From Litoditis marina (lineage: Eukaryota; Nematoda; Chromadorea; Rhabditida; Rhabditidae): a stretch of DNA of 64,000 nt. The notes under the pieces are model-generated. The model saw nothing but the letters and a program-made list of their open reading frames with translations, was not told the DNA's origin and made no database searches. The stretch spans positions 212,965 to 276,964 of the forward strand of contig CAXIWQ010000254.1 of assembly GCA_964036275.1 (NCBI GenBank), read 5' to 3'. Position numbers and translations under genes: made by a program. Numbering within the stretch: position 1 is the first letter of the stretch; the number at the start of each line of letters is the position of its first letter. Positions 1 through 12,107 of the stretch are shown here, piece after piece.

Positions 1-130
1 ATAACCGCGTTATATCGTATTTTGTGGCTGTGTGCCACAGAATAGATAGTTGTATTGGGTTTTTCTAGCTGGGAGCAACATACTTGATAGCCATATAAAC
101 TTTTTTCTGTAGCTGCACGGCAAAGAGTCA
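1..130 (+). repeat. Marker monomer of family A (TTATATCG, GTGTGCC, GTTGTAT, GCCATAT)
   Basis: This variant monomer starts ATAACCGCGTTATATCG and carries TGTGTGCC in dyad I, GTTGTATTGGG, TTTCTAGCTGGG and GCCATATAAAC. Copies start at 1, 1,430, 3,592, 5,284, 7,365, 8,796, 10,742, 12,434, 13,475, 15,686, 17,117, 42,080, 43,121, 45,073, 47,023 and 50,531. It is absent from 17.3-42.0 kb and after 50.7 kb. The spacings (1,429; 2,162; 1,692; 2,081; 1,431; 1,946; 1,692; 1,041; 2,211; 1,431 and, in A2, 1,041; 1,952; 1,950; 3,508) give the register of the family A higher-order repeats. Confidence 0.88.
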
Positions 131-1640
131 ATAACCGCGTTAATTTGTCTTTTGTGGCTGTGCGCCACAGAATATAAAGTCGTATTAGGTTTTTGTAGCT
201 GGGAGCAACAGACTTGATAGCCGTATAAACTTTTTTTTCTGTAGCTGCAAGGCAAAGAGATAATAACCGCGTTAATTTGTCTTTTGTGGCTGTGCGCCAC
301 AGAATATAAAGTCGTATTAGGTTTTTGTAGCTGGGAGCAACAGATTTGATAGCCGTATGAAATGTTCTCTGTAACTGCAAGGCAAAGAGTCAATAACCGC
401 GTTAATTTGTATTTTGTGGCTGTGCGCCACAGAATATAAAGTCGTATTATGTTTTTGTAGTTGGAAGCAACAGACTTGATAGCCGTATGATTTTTTTTTG
501 TAGCTGCAAGTCAAAATGTCAATAACCGCGTTAATTCGTCTTTGTGGCTGTGCGCCACAGAATAGATTGTCGTATTAGGTTTTTGTAGCTGGGAGCAACA
601 GATTTGATAGCCGTATGAAATGTTCTCTGTAACTGCGAGGCAAAGAGTCAATAACCGCGTTAATTCGTGTTTTGTGGCTGTGCGCCACAGAATATATAGT
701 CGTATTAGGTTTTTGTAGCTGGGAGCAACAGACTTGATAGCCGTATGAACTTTTCTCTGTAGCTGCAAGCCAACAAGTCGATAACCGCGATAATTTGTAT
801 TTTCTGGCTGTGCGCCACAGAATAGATTGTCGTATTAGGTTTTTGTAGCTGGGAGCAACAGATTTGATAGCCGTATGAACTGTTCTCTGTAGCTGCAAGG
901 CAAAGAGTCGATAACCGCGTCAATTCGTATTTTGTGGCTGTGCGCCACAGAATAGATAGTCGGATTAGGTTTTTGTAGCTGGGAGCAACATACTTGGTAG
1001 CCGTATAACCTTTTTCCTGTAGCTGCACGGCAAAGAGTCAATAACCGCGTTAATTTGTCTTTTGTGGCTGTGCGCCACAGAATATGAAGTCGTATTAGGT
1101 TTTTGTAGCTGGGAGCAACAGACTTGATGGCCGTATGAACTTTTTTCTGTAGCTGCAAGGCAAAGAAGTAATAACCGCGTTAATTTGTCTTTTGTGGCTG
1201 TGCGCCACAGAATATATTGTCGTATCAGTTTTTGTAGCTGGGAGCAACAGACTTGATAGCCGTATGAATTTTTTTCTGTAGCTGCAAGGCAAAGAGGTAA
1301 TAACCGCGTTAATTTGTCTTTTGTGGCTGTGCGCCATAGGATATAAAGTCGTATTAGGTTTTTGTAGCCATGAGCAACAGACTTGATAGCCGTATAAACT
1401 TTTTTTTGTAGCTGCAAGGCAAAGAGTCGATAACCGCGTTATATCGTATTTTGTGGCTGTGTGCCACAGAATAGATAGTTGTATTGGGTTTTTCTAGCTG
1501 GGAGCAACATACTTGATAGCCATATAAACTTTTTTCTGTAGCTGCACGGCAAAGAGTCAATAACCGCGTTAATTTGTCTTTTGTGGCTGTGCGCCACAGA
1601 ATATAAAGTCGTATTAGGTTTTTGTAGCTGGGAGCAACAG

Positions 1641-1856
1641 ACTTGATAGCCGTATAAACTTTTTTACTTATTAGGTTTTTGCAACATTAGCAACAGTATT
1701 AGGTTTTTGTAGCTGGGAGCAACGGACTTGATAGCCGTATAAACTTTTTTTCTGTAGCTGCAAGGCAAAGAGATAATAACCGCGTTAATTTGTCTTTTGT
1801 GGCTGTGCGCCACAGAATATAAAGTCGTATTAGGTTTTTGTAGCTGGGAGCAACAG
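1641..1856 (+). repeat. 216-bp segment in copy 1, with an aberrant 86-bp part
   Basis: The distance between monomer starts here is 216 bp (1,560 to 1,776), that is 130 + 86. The 86 bp equals two subunits. The odd part reads TTTTTTACTTATTAGG, then GCAACATTAGCAACAG, then normal ATTAGGTTTTTGTAGCTGGG, so TATTAGGTTTTT occurs twice 28 bp apart. An identical block lies at 17,328-17,543. It is missing from copy 2, where CAACAG at 9,001-9,006 joins directly to ATTTGATAGCC. Confidence 0.85.
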
Positions 1857-4238
1857 ATTTGATAGCCGTATGAAATGTTCTCTGTAACTGCAAGGCAAAG
1901 AGTCAATAACCGCGTTAATTTGTATTTTGTGGCTGTGCGCCACAGAATATAAAGTCGTATTATGTTTTTGTAGTTGGAAGCAACAGACTTGATAGCCGTA
2001 ATTTTTTTTTTGTAGCTGCAAGTCAAAATGTCAATAACCGCGTTAATTCGTCTTTGTGGCTGTGCGCCACAGAATAGATTGTCGTATTAGGTTTTTGTAG
2101 CTGGGAGCAACAGATTTGATAGCCGTATGAAATGTTCTCTGTAACTGCGAGGCAAAGAGTCAATAACCGCGTTAATTTGTCTTTTGTGGCTGTGCGCCAC
2201 AGAATATATAGTCGTATTAGGTTTTGTAGCTGGGAGCAACAGACTTGATAGCCGTATGAACTTTTCTCTGTAGCTGCAAGCCAACAAGTCGATAACCGCG
2301 ATAATTTGTATTTTCTGGCTGTGCGCCACAGAATAGATTGTCGTATTAGGTTTTTGTAGCTGGGAGCAACAGATTTGATAGCCGTATGAACTGTTCTCTG
2401 TAGCTGCAAGGCAAAGAGTCGATAACCGCGTCAATTCGTATTTTGTGGCTGTGCGCCACAGAATAGATAGTCGTATTAGGTTTTTGTAGCTGGGAGCAAC
2501 ATACTTGGTAGCCGTATAACCTTTTTCCTGTAGCTGCACGGCAAAGAGTCAATAACCGCGTTAATTTGTCTTTTGTGGCTGTGCGCCACAGAATATGAAG
2601 TCGTATTAGGTTTTTGTAGCTGGGAGCAACAGACTTGATGGCCGTATGAACTTTTTTCTGTAGCTGCAAGGCAAAGAAGTAATAACCGCGTTAATTTGTC
2701 TTTTGTGGCTGTGCGCCACAGAATATATTGTCGTATCAGGTTTTTGTAGCTGGGAGCAACAGACTTGATAGCCGTATGAACTTTTCTCTGTAGCTGCAAG
2801 CCAACAAGTCGATAACCGCGATATTTCGTGTTTTGTGGCTGTGCGCCACAGAATAGATTGTCGTATTAGGTTTTTGTAGCTGGGAGCGACAGATTTGATA
2901 GCCGTATGAACTGTTCTCTGTAGCTGCAAGCCAAAGAGACGATAACCGCGTTAATTCGTATTTTGTGGCTGTGCGCCACATAATAGATAGTCGTATTAGG
3001 TTTTTGTATCTGGGAGCAACAGACTTGATAGCCGTATGAACTGTTCTCTGTAGTTGCAAGGCAAAGAGTCGATAACCGCGTTAATTCGTATTTTGTGGCT
3101 GTGCGCCACAGAATAGATTGTCGTATTAGGTTTTTGTAGCTGGGAGCAACATACTCGATAGCCGTATAAACTTTTTTATATAGCTGCACGGTAAAGAGTC
3201 AATAACCGCGTTAATTTGTCTTTTGTGGCTGTGCGCCACAGAATAGTAAGTCGTATTAGGTTTTTGTAGCTGGGAGCAACAGACTTGATAGCCGTATGAA
3301 CTTTTTTCTGTAGCTGCAAGGCAAAGAGTCAATAACCGCGTTAATTCGTCTTTTGTGGCTGTGTGCCACAGAAAAGATAGTTGTATTTGGTTTTTCTAGC
3401 TGGGAGCAACAGACTTGATAGCCGTATGAACTTTTTTCTGTAGCTGCAAGGCAAAGAGGTAATAACCGCGTTAATTTGTCTTTTGTGGCTGTGCGCCATA
3501 GGATATAAAGTCGTATTAGGTTTTTGTAGCCATGAGCAACAGACTTGATAGCCGTATAAACTTTTTTCTGTAGCTGCAAGGCAAAGAGTCGATAACCGCG
3601 TTATATCGTATTTTGTGGCTGTGTGCCACAGAATAGATAGTTGTATTGGGTTTTTCTAGCTGGGAGCAACATACTTGATAGCCATATAAACTTTTTTCTG
3701 TAGCTGCACGGCAAAGAGTCAATAACCGCGTTAATTTGTCTTTTGTGGCTGTGCGCCACAGAATATAAAGTCGTATTAGGTTTTTGTAGCTGGGAGCAAC
3801 ATACTTAATAGCCGTATAAACTTTTTTTCTGTAGCTGCAAGGCAAAGAGGTAATAACCGCGTTAATTTGTCTTTTGTGGCTGTGCGCCACAGAATATAAA
3901 GTCGTATTAGGTTTTTGTAGCTGGGAGCAACAGATTTGATAACCGTATGAAATGTTCTCTGTAACTGCAAGGCAAAGAGTCAATAACCGCGTTAATTTGT
4001 ATTTTGTGGCTGTGCGCCACAGAATATAAAGTCGTATTATGTTTTTGTAGCTGGGAGCAACAAACTTGATAGCCGTATGAATTTTTCTCTGTAGCTGCAA
4101 GCCAACAAGTCGATAACCGCGATAATTTGTATTTTGTGGCTGTGCGCCACAGAATAGATTGTCGTATTAGGTTTTTGTAGCTGGGAGCAACAGATTTGAT
4201 AGCCGTATGAACTGTTCTCTGTAGCTGCAAGGCAAAGA

Positions 4239-4370
4239 GTCAATAACCGCGTTAATTTGTCTTTTGTGGCTGTGCGCCACAGAATATAAAGTCGTATTGG
4301 GTTTTTCTAGCTGGGAGCAACATACTTGATAGCCATATAAACTTTTTTCTGTAGCTGCACGGCAAAGAGT
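4239..4370 (+). repeat. Chimeric monomer (common front, marker-type back)
   Basis: The front of this monomer is the common AATATAAAGTCG type, but from ATTGGGTTTTTCTAGC onward it is the marker type (CAACATACTTGATAGCCATAT). The switch lies within about 10 bp around monomer bases 50-57. The same chimera occurs near 11,390, 44,032 and 45,982, so it was formed once and then copied with its higher-order repeat. Confidence 0.75.
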
Positions 4371-7300
4371 CAATAACCGCGTTAATTTGTCTTTTGTGGC
4401 TGTGCGCCACAGAATATAAAGTCGTATTAGGTTTTTGTAGCTGGGAGCAACAGACTTGATAGCCGTACAAACTTTTTTTCTGTAGCTGCAAGGCAAAGAG
4501 GTAATAACCGCGTTAATTTGTCTTTTGTGGCTGTGCGCCACAGAATAGATTGTCGTATCAGGTTTTTGTAGCTGGGAGCAACAGACTTGATAGCCGTATG
4601 AACTTTTCTCTGTAGCTGCAAGCCAACAAGTCGATAACCGCGATAATTCGTATTTTGTGGCTGTGCGCCACAGAATAGATTGTCGTATTAGGTTTTTGTA
4701 GCTGGGAGCAACAGATTTGATAGCCGTATGAACTGTTCTTTGTAGCTGCAAGGCAAAGAGTCGATAACCGCGTTAATTCGTATTTTGTGGCTGTGCGCCA
4801 CAGAATAGATAGTCGTATTAGGTTTTTGTAGCTGGGAGCAACATATTTGATAGCCGTATAACCTTTTTTCTGTAGCTGCACGGCAAAGAGTCAATAACCG
4901 CGTTAATTTGTCTTTTGTGGCTGTGCGCCACAGAATATAAAGTCGTATTAGGTTTTTGTAGCTGGGAGCAACAGACTTGATAGCCGTATGAACTTTTTTC
5001 TGTAGCTGCAAGGCAAAGAGGTAATAACCGCGTTAATTTGTCTTTTGTGGCTGTGCGCCACAGAATAGATTGTCGTATCAGGTTTTTGTAGCTGGGAGCA
5101 ACAGACTTGATAGCCGTATGAACTTTTTTCTGTAGCTGCAAGGCAAAGAGGTAATAACCGCGTTAATTTGTCTTTTGTGGCTGTGCGCCATAGGATATAA
5201 AGTCGTATTAGGTTTTTGTAGCCATGAGCAACAGACTTGATAGCCGTATAAACTTTTTTCTGTAGCTGCAAGGCAAAGAGTCGATAACCGCGTTATATCG
5301 TAATTTTTGGCTGTGTGCCACAGAATAGATAGTTGTATTGGGTTTTTCTAGCTGGGAGCAACATACTTGATAGCCATATAAACTTTTTTCTGTAGCTGCA
5401 CGGCAAAGAGTCAATAACCGCGTTAATTTGTCTTTTGTGGCTGTGCGCCACAGAATATAAAGTCGTATTAGGTTTTTGTAGCTGGGAGCAACATACTTGA
5501 TAGCCGTATAAACTTTTTTTCTGTAGCTGCAAGGCAAAGAGGTAATAACCGCGTTAATTTGTCTTTTGTGGCTGTGCGCCACAGAATATAAAGTCGTATT
5601 AGGTTTTTGTAGCTGGGAGCAACAGATTTGATAGCCGTATGAAATGTTCTCTGTAACTGCAAGGCAAAGAGTCAATAACCGCGTTAATTTGTATTTTGTG
5701 GCTGTGCGCCACAGAATATAAAGTCGTATTATGTTTTTGTAGTTGGAAGCAACAGACTTGATAGCCGTATGATTTTTTTTTTTGTAGCTGCAAGTCAAAA
5801 TGTCAATAACCGCGTTAATTCGTCTTTGTGGCTGTGCGCCTCAGAATAGATTGTCGTATTAGGTTTTTGTAGCTGGGAGCAACAGATTTGATAGCCGTAT
5901 GAAATGTTCTCTGTAACTGCGAGGCAAAGAGTCAATAACCGCGTTAATTCGTCTTTTGTGGCTGTGCGCCACAGAATATATAGTCGTATTAGGTTTTTGT
6001 AGCTGGGAGCAACAAACTTGATAGCCGTATGAACTTTTCTCTGTAGCTGCAAGCCAACAAGTCGATAACCGCGATAATTTGTATTTTGTGGCTGTGCGCC
6101 ACAGAATAGATTGTCGTATTAGGTTTTTGTAGCTGGGAGCAACATATTTGATAGCCGTATGAACTGTTCTCTGTAGCTGCAAGGCAAAGAGTCGATAACC
6201 GCGTCAATTCGTATTTTGTGGCTGTGCGCCACAGAATAGATTGTCGTATTAGGTTTTTGTAGCTGGGAGCAACAGATTTGATAGCCGTATGAAATATTCT
6301 CTGTAACTGCGAGGCAAAGAGTCAATAACCGCGTTAATTCTTCTTTTGTGGCTGTGCGCCACAGAATATATAGTCGTATTAGGTTTTTGTAGCTGGGAGC
6401 AACAGACTTGATAGCCGTATGAACTGTTCTCTGTAGCTGCAAGGCAAAGAGTCGATAACCGCGTTAATTTGTCTTTTGTAACTGTGCGCCACAGAATATA
6501 GAGTCGTATTAGGTTTTCGTAGCTGGGAGCAACAGACTTGATAGCCGTATGAATTTTTTTCTGTAGCTGCAAGGCAAAGAGGTAATAACCGCGTTAATTT
6601 GTCTTTTGTGGCTGTGCGCCACAGAATAGATTGTCGTATCAGGTTTTTGTAGCTGGGAGCAACAGACTTGATAGCCGTATGAACTTTTCTCTGTAGCTGC
6701 AAGCCAACAAGTCGATAACCGCGATAATTCGTATTTTGTGGCTGTGCGCCACAGAATAGATAGTCGTATTAGGTTTTTATAGCTGGGAGCAACATATTTG
6801 ATAGCCGTATAACCTTTTTCCTGTAGCTGCACGGCAAAGAGTCAATAACCGCGTTAATTTGTCTTTTGTGGCTGTGCGCCACAGACTATAAAGTCGTATT
6901 AGGTTTTTGTAGCTGGGAGCAACAGACTTGATAGCCGTATGAACTTTTTTCTGTAGCTGCAAGGCAAAGAGGAAATAACCGCGTTAATTTGTTTTTTTGT
7001 GGCTGTGCGCCACAGAATAGATTTCGTATCAGGTTTTTGTAGCTGGGAGCAACAGACTTGATAGCCGTATGAACTTTTTTCTGTAGCTGCAAGGCAAAGA
7101 GGTAATAACCGCGTTAATTTGTCTTTTGTGGCTGTGCGCCACAGAATAGATTGTCGTATCAGGTTTTTGTAGCTGGGAGCAACAGACTTGATAGCCGTAT
7201 GAACTTTTTTCTGTAGCTGCAAGGCAAAGAGGTAATAACCGCGGTAATTTGTCTTTTGTGGCTGTGCGCCATAGGATATAAAGTCGTATTAGGTTTTTGT

Positions 7301-10300
7301 AGCCATGAGCAACAGACTTGATAGCCGTATAAACTTTTTTTTGTAGCTGCAAGGCAAAGAGTCGATAACCGCGTTATATCGTATTTTGTGGCTGTGTGCC
7401 ACAGAATAGATAGTTGTATTGGGTTTTTCTAGCTGGGAGCAACATACTTGATAGCCATATAAACTTTTTTCTGTAGCTGCACGGCAAAGAGTCAATAACC
7501 GCGTTAATTTGTCTTTTGTGGCTGTGCGCCACAGAATATAAAGTCGTATTAGGTTTTTGTAGCTGGGAGCAACAGACTTGATAGCCGTATAAACTTTTTT
7601 TTCTGTAGCTGCAAGGCAAAGAGATAATAACCGCGTTAATTTGTCTTTTGTGGCTGTGCGCCACAGAATATAAAGTCGTATTAGGTTTTTGTAGCTGGGA
7701 GCAACAGATTTGATAGCCGTATGAAATGTTCTCTGTAACTGCAAGGCAAAGAGTCAATAACCGCGTTAATTTGTATTTTGTGGCTGTGCGCCACAGAATA
7801 TAAAGTCGTATTATGTTTTTGTAGTTGGAAGCAACAGACTTGATAGCCGTATGATTTTTTTTTTGTAGCTGCAAGTCAAAATGTCAATAACCGCGTTAAT
7901 TCGTCTTTGTGGCTGTGCGCCACAGAATAGATTGTCGTATTAGGTTTTTGTAGCTGGGAGCAACAGATTTGATAGCCGTATGAAATGTTCTCTGTAACTG
8001 CGAGGCAAAGAGTCAATAACCGCGTTAATTCGTCTTTTGTGGCTGTGCGCCACAGAATATATAGTCGTATTAGGTTTTTGTAGCTGGGAGCAACAGACTT
8101 GATAGCCGTATGAACTTTTCTCTGTAGCTGCAAGCCAACAAGTCGATAACCGCGATAATTTGTATTTTCTGGCTGTGCGCCACAGAATAGATTGTCGTAT
8201 TAGGTTTTTGTAGCTGGGAGCAACAGATTTGATAGCCGTATGAACTGTTCTCTGTAGCTGCAAGGCAAAGAGTCGATAACCGCGTCAATTCGTATTTTGT
8301 GGCTGTGCGCCACAGAATAGATAGTCGGATTAGGTTTTTGTAGCTGGGAGCAACATACTTGGTAGCCGTATAACCTTTTTCCTGTAGCTGCACGGCAAAG
8401 AGTCAATAACCGCGTTAATTTGTCTTTTGTGGCTGTGCGCCACAGAATATGAAGTCGTATTAGGTTTTTGTAGCTGGGAGCAACAGACTTGATGGCCGTA
8501 TGAACTTTTTTCTGTAGCTGCAAGGCAAAGAAGTAATAACCGCGTTAATTTGTCTTTTGTGGCTGTGCGCCACAGAATATATTGTCGTATCAGGTTTTTG
8601 TAGCTGGGAGCAACAGACTTGATAGCCGTATGAATTTTTTTCTGTAGCTGCAAGGCAAAGAGGTAATAACCGCGTTAATTTGTCTTTTGTGGCTGTGCGC
8701 CATAGGATATAAAGTCGTATTAGGTTTTTGTAGCCATGAGCAACAGACTTGATAGCCGTATAAACTTTTTTTTGTAGCTGCAAGGCAAAGAGTCGATAAC
8801 CGCGTTATATCGTATTTTGTGGCTGTGTGCCACAGAATAGATAGTTGTATTGGGTTTTTCTAGCTGGGAGCAACATACTTGATAGCCATATAAACTTTTT
8901 TCTGTAGCTGCACGGCAAAGAGTCAATAACCGCGTTAATTTGTCTTTTGTGGCTGTGCGCCACAGAATATAAAGTCGTATTAGGTTTTTGTAGCTGGGAG
9001 CAACAGATTTGATAGCCGTATGAAATGTTCTCTGTAACTGCAAGGCAAAGAGTCAATAACCGCGTTAATTTGTATTTTGTGGCTGTGCGCCACAGAATAT
9101 AAAGTCGTATTATGTTTTTGTAGTTGGAAGCAACAGACTTGATAGCCGTAATTTTTTTTTGTAGCTGCAAGTCAAAATGTCAATAACCGCGTTAATTCGT
9201 CTTTGTGGCTGTGCGCCACAGAATAGATTGTCGTATTAGGTTTTTGTAGCTGGGAGCAACAGATTTGATAGCCGTATGAAATGTTCTCTGTAACTGCGAG
9301 GCAAAGAGTCAATAACCGCGTTAATTTGTCTTTTGTGGCTGTGCGCCACAGAATATATAGTCGTATTAGGTTTTTGTAGCTGGGAGCAACAGACTTGATA
9401 GCCGTATGAACTTTTCTCTGTAGCTGCAAGCCAACAAGTCGATAACCGCGATAATTTGTATTTTCTGGCTGTGCGCCACAGAATAGATTGTCGTATTAGG
9501 TTTTTGTAGCTGGGAGCAACAGATTTGATAGCCGTATGAACTGTTCTCTGTAGCTGCAAGGCAAAGAGTCGATAACCGCGTCAATTCGTATTTTGTGGCT
9601 GTGCGCCACAGAATAGATAGTCGTATTAGGTTTTTGTAGCTGGGAGCAACATACTTGGTAGCCGTATAACCTTTTTCCTGTAGCTGCACGGCAAAGAGTC
9701 AATAACCGCGTTAATTTGTCTTTTGTGGCTGTGCGCCACAGAATATGAAGTCGTATTAGGTTTTTGTAGCTGGGAGCAACAGACTTGATGGCCGTATGAA
9801 CTTTTTTCTGTAGCTGCAAGGCAAAGAAGTAATAACCGCGTTAATTTGTCTTTTGTGGCTGTGCGCCACAGAATATATTGTCGTATCAGGTTTTTGTAGC
9901 TGGGAGCAACAGACTTGATAGCCGTATGAACTTTTCTCTGTAGCTGCAAGCCAACAAGTCGATAACCGCGATATTTCGTGTTTTGTGGCTGTGCGCCACA
10001 GAATAGATTGTCGTATTAGGTTTTTGTAGCTGGGAGCGACAGATTTGATAGCCGTATGAACTGTTCTCTGTAGCTGCAAGCCAAAGAGACGATAACCGCG
10101 TTAATTCGTATTTTGTGGCTGTGCGCCACATAATAGATAGTCGTATTAGGTTTTTGTATCTGGGAGCAACAGACTTGATAGCCGTATGAACTGTTCTCTG
10201 TAGTTGCAAGGCAAAGAGTCGATAACCGCGTTAATTCGTATTTTGTGGCTGTGCGCCACAGAATAGATTGTCGTATTAGGTTTTTGTAGCTGGGAGCAAC

Positions 10301-12065
10301 ATACTCGATAGCCGTATAAACTTTTTTATATAGCTGCACGGTAAAGAGTCAATAACCGCGTTAATTTGTCTTTTGTGGCTGTGCGCCACAGAATAGTAAG
10401 TCGTATTAGGTTTTTGTAGCTGGGAGCAACAGACTTGATAGCCGTATAAACTTTTTTCTGTAGCTGCAAGGCAAAGAGTCAATAACCGCGTTAATTCGTC
10501 TTTTGTGGCTGTGTGCCACAGAAAAGATAGTTGTATTTGGTTTTTCTAGCTGGGAGCAACAGACTTGATAGCCGTATGAACTTTTTTCTGTAGCTGCAAG
10601 GCAAAGAGGTAATAACCGCGTTAATTTGTCTTTTGTGGCTGTGCGCCATAGGATATAAAGTCGTATTAGGTTTTTGTAGCCATGAGCAACAGACTTGATA
10701 GCCGTATAAACTTTTTTCTGTAGCTGCAAGGCAAAGAGTCGATAACCGCGTTATATCGTATTTTGTGGCTGTGTGCCACAGAATAGATAGTTGTATTGGG
10801 TTTTTCTAGCTGGGAGCAACATACTTGATAGCCATATAAACTTTTTTCTGTAGCTGCACGGCAAAGAGTCAATAACCGCGTTAATTTGTCTTTTGTGGCT
10901 GTGCGCCACAGAATATAAAGTCGTATTAGGTTTTTGTAGCTGGGAGCAACATACTTAATAGCCGTATAAACTTTTTTTCTGTAGCTGCAAGGCAAAGAGG
11001 TAATAACCGCGTTAATTTGTCTTTTGTGGCTGTGCGCCACAGAATATAAAGTCGTATTAGGTTTTTGTAGCTGGGAGCAACAGATTTGATAACCGTATGA
11101 AATGTTCTCTGTAACTGCAAGGCAAAGAGTCAATAACCGCGTTAATTTGTATTTTGTGGCTGTGCGCCACAGAATATAAAGTCGTATTATGTTTTTGTAG
11201 CTGGGAGCAACAAACTTGATAGCCGTATGAATTTTTCTCTGTAGCTGCAAGCCAACAAGTCGATAACCGCGATAATTTGTATTTTGTGGCTGTGCGCCAC
11301 AGAATAGATTGTCGTATTAGGTTTTTGTAGCTGGGAGCAACAGATTTGATAGCCGTATGAACTGTTCTCTGTAGCTGCAAGGCAAAGAGTCAATAACCGC
11401 GTTAATTTGTCTTTTGTGGCTGTGCGCCACAGAATATAAAGTCGTATTGGGTTTTTCTAGCTGGGAGCAACATACTTGATAGCCATATAAACTTTTTTCT
11501 GTAGCTGCACGGCAAAGAGTCAATAACCGCGTTAATTTGTCTTTTGTGGCTGTGCGCCACAGAATATAAAGTCGTATTAGGTTTTTGTAGCTGGGAGCAA
11601 CAGACTTGATAGCCGTACAAACTTTTTTTCTGTAGCTGCAAGGCAAAGAGGTAATAACCGCGTTAATTTGTCTTTTGTGGCTGTGCGCCACAGAATAGAT
11701 TGTCGTATCAGGTTTTTGTAGCTGGGAGCAACAGACTTGATAGCCGTATGAACTTTTCTCTGTAGCTGCAAGCCAACAAGTCGATAACCGCGATAATTCG
11801 TATTTTGTGGCTGTGCGCCACAGAATAGATTGTCGTATTAGGTTTTTGTAGCTGGGAGCAACAGATTTGATAGCCGTATGAACTGTTCTTTGTAGCTGCA
11901 AGGCAAAGAGTCGATAACCGCGTTAATTCGTATTTTGTGGCTGTGCGCCACAGAATAGATAGTCGTATTAGGTTTTTGTAGCTGGGAGCAACATATTTGA
12001 TAGCCGTATAACCTTTTTTCTGTAGCTGCACGGCAAAGAGTCAATAACCGCGTTAATTTGTCTTT

Positions 12066-12082
12066 TGTGGCTGTGCGCCACA
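12066..12082. other. Dyad I: TGTGGC-N5-GCCACA, one per monomer
   Basis: This is a perfect inverted repeat of 6-bp arms around TGTGC (TGTGGCTGTGCGCCACA), at monomer bases 23-39. Counting the flanking T-tract and AGAA, the arms reach 9 bp with one mismatch. It is the least variable part of the monomer across the window. The exceptions I saw are few and class-specific: GTGTGCC (for example 27-40), GCGCCTC (5,846), GTGGATG (19,951), GTGGTTG (19,824) and GCGCCATAGG (1,330). It could be a protein-binding site or could form a small cruciform; either role is inference. Confidence 0.85.
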
Positions 12083-12107
12083 GAATATAAAGTCGTATTA
12101 GGTTTTT
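12067..12107 (+). repeat. Subunit I of the monomer (41 bp)
   Basis: This runs from GTGGCTG to the second T-tract (monomer bases 24-64). It aligns without gaps over its first 36 bases to subunit II at about 24 of 36 identical positions, sharing GTxGCTG, ACAGA and CGTAT. It contains the invariant dyad I. The homology to the next two subunits indicates that the 130-bp monomer arose as a trimer of a roughly 43-bp unit. Confidence 0.8.

Larger units (their letters stand above)
1..7364 (+). repeat. Family A super-repeat, copy 1 (7,364 bp)
   Basis: This is the first of three tandem copies of a very long higher-order unit, running from one marker monomer (TTATATCG) to its equivalent at 7,365. Against copy 2 it aligns at offset +7,364 to +7,366 up to 1,640, then +7,150 to about 5,860, then +8,191, then +8,321 from about 6,249. 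Three events explain the shifts: 216 bp present here but not in copy 2 (1,641-1,856), a 1,041-bp duplication found only in copy 2, and one 130-bp monomer missing here near 6,200. Over about 2,346-5,858 against 9,496-13,008 the only difference I noticed is G3298 against A10448. Confidence 0.88.

Noticed and set aside
1641..1728. The aberrant 86-bp block as a transposon footprint or small mobile element
   Set aside because: All its words (ATTAGGTTTTT, GCAACA) are satellite-derived, there are no terminal repeats or target duplications, and its length fits two subunits. Internal rearrangement explains it.
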